This document shows positions 6,077-8,687 of a DNA stretch of 8,687 nt, in pieces. The notes under the pieces are model-generated. The model did no database searches. It was not told where the DNA came from and was given only the letters and a program-made list of their open reading frames with translations. A program made the translations under genes and the position numbers. The DNA is taken from NCBI GenBank assembly GCA_945861195.1, contig CAMATS010000072.1:1-8687 (forward strand), written 5' to 3'. How positions within the stretch are numbered: position 1 is the stretch's first letter; the number at the start of each line of letters is the position of its first letter. Source of the DNA: Rhodoferax sp. OV413. GTDB taxonomy: Bacteria > Pseudomonadota > Gammaproteobacteria > Burkholderiales > Burkholderiaceae_C.

Positions 6077-8019
6077 GCAGCTGCCTTTACCGGGGTGAAG
6101 GTCTTGGCGTCATCGATGCGCAGGGTGGCGCTAACGCTGCCGGTTCGACCATCCTCAAACTTGACCTGGGTTTCAATGAACTGAGTGGTGGCACCGCCAT
6201 ACAGGGCGTCGACCAGGGCCAGGTATTTGTCGGCAATGAAGCCGCGACGGACCTTGTTGGTGCGGGTCAGTTCGCCGTCGTCGGCATCGAGTTCCTTGTG
6301 CAGCACCAGAAAGCGGCTGACCTGGCTGCCAGCCAGCAGGGTGTCGGCGCTGAGGTCGGCGTTGACCTTCTCCACGCACTCCTTGATCAGCTGGTACACC
6401 TCGGGCTTTTGCGCCAGGTCGGTGTAGCCGGCGTAGGGCAGGTTGCGGCGCTCGGCCCAGTTGCCCACTGCGTCAAAGTCGATGTTGATCATGACGCAGA
6501 CCTTGTCGCGACCGTCGCCATAGGCCACCACTTCTTTGATGTGCGGGAAAAACTTGAGTTTGTTCTCGACGTACTTGGGTGCAAACAAGGCGCCGTCGTT
6601 GGCGCCGCCGCGAATGCGGCCTACGTCTTTCACGCGGTCAATGATCTTGAGGTGACCGTGCGCATCCAAAAAGCCGGCGTCACTGGTGTGGTACCAGCCA
6701 TCGGCGGTGAGCACCTCGGCCGTGGCCTGCGGATTCTTGAAGTACTCTTTAAGCAAACCGGGCGACTTAACCAGAATCTCGCCGTTGTCAGCCACCTTGA
6801 TCTCGACACCGGCAATTGGCACGCCCACGGTGTCGGCACGGGCTTCATGGTCGGGCTGCAGGCAGACAAACACCGCGGTCTCGGTGGAGCCATACAGCTG
6901 CTTGAGGTTGATGCCAATCGAGCGGTAGAAGGTGAACAGGTCCGGGCCAATCGCCTCACCCGCGGTGTAGGCCACGCGCACCCGGCTCAAGCCCAGGGTG
7001 TTGCGCAGCGGGCCGTAGACCAGCAGATTGCCCAGCGCATACAAGAGCCGGTCGGTCAAGCCGACTGGCGCGCCGTCCATCAAGGCCGGGCCAACCCGCT
7101 TGGCCAAGGCCATGCAGGCATGAAACAAATGGCGCTTGAGGGCGCCGGCGTCTTCCATGCGGATCATCACGCTGGTCAACAGGCCTTCAAACACCCTGGG
7201 CGGGGCGAAGTAATAGGTGGGCCCGACTTCCTTGAGATCGATCGTCACCGTGGCTGGCGATTCAGGGCAGTTGACCACATAGCCACAGGACAGCCACTGC
7301 GCATAACTGAAGATGTTCTGCCCGATCCAGGCTGGCGGCAAATAGGCCAGCACCTCTTCGCGGTGGGTTAAATGGTCGAACTCGGCGCCAGCACGGGCCC
7401 GGTCGAGCAGCGAGTTGTGGGTGTGCACCACGCCCTTGGGGTTGCCGGTGGTGCCCGAGGTGAAGAACATGGCTGCCACATCGTGGGGCTGCGACAGCGC
7501 CACCTCACTCTTGATGAAATCCGGGTGCAGCGCGGCGAAGGCTTGGCCGGCCGCCAACAATTCATCCATCAAGGCCAGGCCCGGCTCGTCGTAATTCCGT
7601 AATCCGCGGGGGTCATCAAAATAAATGTGCGCCAGGCCTGGGCACTGGGCACGTGCCTCCAGCAGTTTGTCGACCTGCTCTTGGTCCTCGGCAAAGGCGA
7701 AGGCCACGTCGGCGTTGTTGATTGGGAACACGCACTCCGCGGCGGCGGCGTCCTGGTACAGCGGGATCGGCACCGCACCCAGGGACTGCGCGGCCAGCAT
7801 GGCTGCGTATAGGCGCGGTCGGTTGGCTCCCACCACCACCATGTGCTGCCCCCGGCGCAGGCCGGCTTGGTGCAGGCCGCAGGCCAGGTGCGACACCATG
7901 GTGGCCAGATCGGCCCAGCTCAGGGCCTGCCAAATACCGTATTCTTTTTCGCGCATGGCCGCATCGCCCGGGCGCTGGACGGCATGCTTAAATAACAATT
8001 GAGGGAAAGTGGTCTGCAT
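6073..8019 (-). CDS. Long-chain-type AMP-forming acyl-CoA ligase
   Basis: 648-residue member of the adenylate-forming superfamily (ATP + carboxylate + CoA to acyl-CoA + AMP + PPi). Motifs in order: ATP loop FTSGTTGNPKG (186-196), YGSTE (376-380), YHTSDAGF (443-450) with the ATP-ribose aspartate D447, hinge DRVKDVG (461-467), and the C-terminal lysine K589 in LTRTNKVRR (584-592). Length and the APKYVENKLKFFPHIKEVV block (480-498) fit the large FadD15/long-chain group rather than short aryl-CoA ligases. Compared with relatives I remember, the hinge is followed by a few extra residues (IRGGANDGALF). Start at 8019 is preferred: AAGG (8027-8030) lies 7 nt upstream and QTTFPQLL starts the family homology. 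The frame stays open to ATG 8124, but that stretch is the promoter region. First gene of the operon; substrate not determinable. Confidence 0.92.
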   Translation of the reverse strand: MQTTFPQLLFKHAVQRPGDAAMREKEYGIWQALSWADLATMVSHLACGLHQAGLRRGQHMVVVGANRPRLYAAMLAAQSLGAVPIPLYQDAAAAECVFPINNADVAFAFAEDQEQVDKLLEARAQCPGLAHIYFDDPRGLRNYDEPGLALMDELLAAGQAFAALHPDFIKSEVALSQPHDVAAMFFTSGTTGNPKGVVHTHNSLLDRARAGAEFDHLTHREEVLAYLPPAWIGQNIFSYAQWLSCGYVVNCPESPATVTIDLKEVGPTYYFAPPRVFEGLLTSVMIRMEDAGALKRHLFHACMALAKRVGPALMDGAPVGLTDRLLYALGNLLVYGPLRNTLGLSRVRVAYTAGEAIGPDLFTFYRSIGINLKQLYGSTETAVFVCLQPDHEARADTVGVPIAGVEIKVADNGEILVKSPGLLKEYFKNPQATAEVLTADGWYHTSDAGFLDAHGHLKIIDRVKDVGRIRGGANDGALFAPKYVENKLKFFPHIKEVVAYGDGRDKVCVMINIDFDAVGNWAERRNLPYAGYTDLAQKPEVYQLIKECVEKVNADLSADTLLAGSQVSRFLVLHKELDADDGELTRTNKVRRGFIADKYLALVDALYGGATTQFIETQVKFEDGRTGSVSATLRIDDAKTFTPVKAAA

Positions 8020-8080
8020 CCCGTAACCTTGGCTTTTTGTGCAAGCGCGCTGCATGGCACTGCCAGCGTCAATATGCCCA

Positions 8081-8086
8081 ATGATA
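8081..8086 (-). promoter_or_regulatory. Candidate -10 box of the operon promoter
   Basis: Minus strand reads TATCAT, five of six matches to TATAAT. With standard spacing transcription would begin near 8074. The hexamer 17 bp upstream reads CAACAT and bears no resemblance to TTGACA, as expected of a promoter that needs an activator. Prediction only. Confidence 0.35.
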
Positions 8087-8106
8087 GGCATCTGTTTGAC
8101 GCCATG

Positions 8107-8124
8107 TTGTCGTTTGAACGACAA
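8107..8124. promoter_or_regulatory. 18-bp perfect palindrome, candidate operator of the Crp/Fnr-type regulator
   Basis: TTGTCGTTTGAACGACAA: 8-bp arms around a central TG. Size and symmetry fit a dimeric helix-turn-helix protein. It is not the E. coli CRP (TGTGA-N6-TCACA) or FNR (TTGAT-N4-ATCAA) consensus, though the outer TTG/CAA is FNR-like. It is centred about 41.5 bp upstream of the start predicted from TATCAT at 8081-8086. The divergent regulator is the obvious candidate to bind it; that is inference. Confidence 0.6.
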
Positions 8125-8187
8125 TTCGACGTCTATTTGCTAGGTGTTTTCCCTTCGCTTTCAAGCAACTTACAGCCGCGCGACAGC

Positions 8188-8687
8188 ATGAGCTCCCAAG
8201 CACCCCTGTACCAACGCCAACGCCGCCCCACCGAGGCCGAGACCCATGCCATCCCCTGGATGGCACTGCTCGCACCGGCCGAGCATGAACGCGCCGCGCA
8301 AGACCTGAAAATAGCCGACGCGGACGCCGGTGAGTTTGTGTGCCGTGCGGGCCGCCCCGCCACCTACTGGTTTGGCGTGATCGACGGCCTGCTCAAGATG
8401 AGCAGCGACAGCGCGCAGGGGCAAACCATGACCTTCACCGGCATCCCGCCAGGGGGTTGGTTTGGCGAGGGTACGGCGCTCAAGCGCGAAAGCTACCGCT
8501 ACAACATGCAGGCCCTGCGCAAAAGCCGGGTTGCAGGTCTGCATGTCGAGACCTTTCACTGGCTGCTAGACAACTCCATTGCCTTCAACCGGTTTGTGAT
8601 GAATCAGCTCAACGAGCGCCTGGGCCAGTTCATCGCAGCACGCGAGATTGACCGTATGCCCAGTCCGAACCTGCGCGTGGCGCGCAG
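8188..8687 (+). CDS. Crp/Fnr-family transcriptional regulator, N-terminal 166 residues (cut by window edge)
   Basis: Divergent regulator with its 3' end outside the window. The visible part is a cyclic-nucleotide-binding-type beta-barrel: GEFVCRAGRPATYWFGVIDG (48-67), then PPGGWFGEGTALKRESYRYN (87-106), which matches the barrel turn that carries the phosphate-binding Gly-Glu and Arg in CRP. Then comes the long dimerisation helix (about 122-155, ending LNERLGQFIAAREIDR). The Arg-Ser/Thr pair that grips cAMP in CRP reads RY (104-105), and no N-terminal cysteine cluster like FNR is seen, so the effector is unknown. The DNA-binding domain is expected just past the window. Start 8188 fits the family N-terminus but has no clear ribosome site; in-frame ATG 8104 is the alternative and would begin just before the palindrome. 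Likely controls the divergent operon and itself. Confidence 0.85.
   Translation, partial: MSSQAPLYQRQRRPTEAETHAIPWMALLAPAEHERAAQDLKIADADAGEFVCRAGRPATYWFGVIDGLLKMSSDSAQGQTMTFTGIPPGGWFGEGTALKRESYRYNMQALRKSRVAGLHVETFHWLLDNSIAFNRFVMNQLNERLGQFIAAREIDRMPSPNLRVAR

Larger units (their letters stand above)
8020..8187. promoter_or_regulatory. Divergent control region between regulator and operon
   Basis: 168 bp between the two start codons. It holds the 18-bp palindrome (8107-8124), a candidate operon -10 box (8081-8086), a weaker ATGCC-N8-GGCAT inverted repeat (8074-8091) overlapping that box, and TGGCA-C-TGCCA (8055-8065) in the predicted operon leader. No confident promoter is visible for the plus-strand regulator. 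The layout is the usual one for a regulator controlling the neighbouring operon and itself. Confidence 0.6.

Noticed and set aside
6298..7371. 357-codon open frame on the plus strand opposite the acyl-CoA ligase
   Set aside because: Shadow of the ligase codons; no recognisable domain and no credible start signal.
8096..8101. TTGACG as a -35 box for the plus-strand regulator
   Set aside because: No acceptable -10 box lies 16-18 bp downstream; that position falls on the palindrome end.
8020..8124. Ligase start at ATG 8124 (35 extra residues)
   Set aside because: The extra stretch is non-family sequence that would run through the palindrome edge and the predicted promoter; ATG 8019 has a good ribosome site.
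8104..8187. Regulator start at ATG 8104 (28 extra residues)
   Set aside because: It would put the candidate operator inside the coding region, and the family N-terminus fits 8188; not fully excluded because neither start has a clear ribosome site.

Overview
The window looks like chromosomal DNA from a GC-rich betaproteobacterium. The protein sequences and gene order point to the Burkholderiales, most likely Comamonadaceae of the Rhodoferax/Polaromonas/Acidovorax type; this placement is from memory of the families, not from a search. Almost all of it is one minus-strand operon, read from about 8070 down past position 1, plus one divergent regulator on the plus strand at the right edge.

Layout in transcription order. 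A Crp/Fnr-type regulator (8188 to the right edge, +, 3' end missing) diverges from the operon. Between them lies a 168-bp control region with an 18-bp perfect palindrome (8107-8124) and a possible activator-dependent promoter facing the operon. The operon then runs: a long-chain-type acyl-CoA ligase (8019-6073), livG ATPase (6076-5291, ATGA overlap with the ligase), livH permease (5285-4356), livM permease (4155-3079), livK periplasmic binding protein (3024-1654), livF ATPase (1559-750), and a divergent phenylacetate-CoA-ligase-like protein (738 to the left edge, truncated by the window).

How it works together. LivK, LivH, LivM, LivG and LivF make a complete branched-chain-amino-acid-type (HAAT family) ABC importer. 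Flanking it with two AMP-forming CoA-ligase-family proteins in one transcription unit suggests that the imported solute is a carboxylic acid that is trapped as its CoA thioester, rather than leucine, isoleucine or valine. That is inference from context. The arrangement is, to my knowledge, common in Burkholderiales, but its substrate is not settled by sequence alone.

The less ordinary parts are non-coding. Three tandem 62-bp copies of a REP-like imperfect palindrome fill the livH-livM gap, and the last copy contains the livH stop codon. A perfect 15-bp-arm hairpin and a second 8-bp-stem hairpin follow livK. A small hairpin precedes livK. The palindrome at 8107-8124 is centred about 41.5 bp upstream of the start predicted from a TATCAT -10 box, which is the class II activator position for Crp/Fnr proteins. 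I saw no tRNA, rRNA, CRISPR array, transposase gene or prophage gene. I did not find a clearly undescribed protein system.
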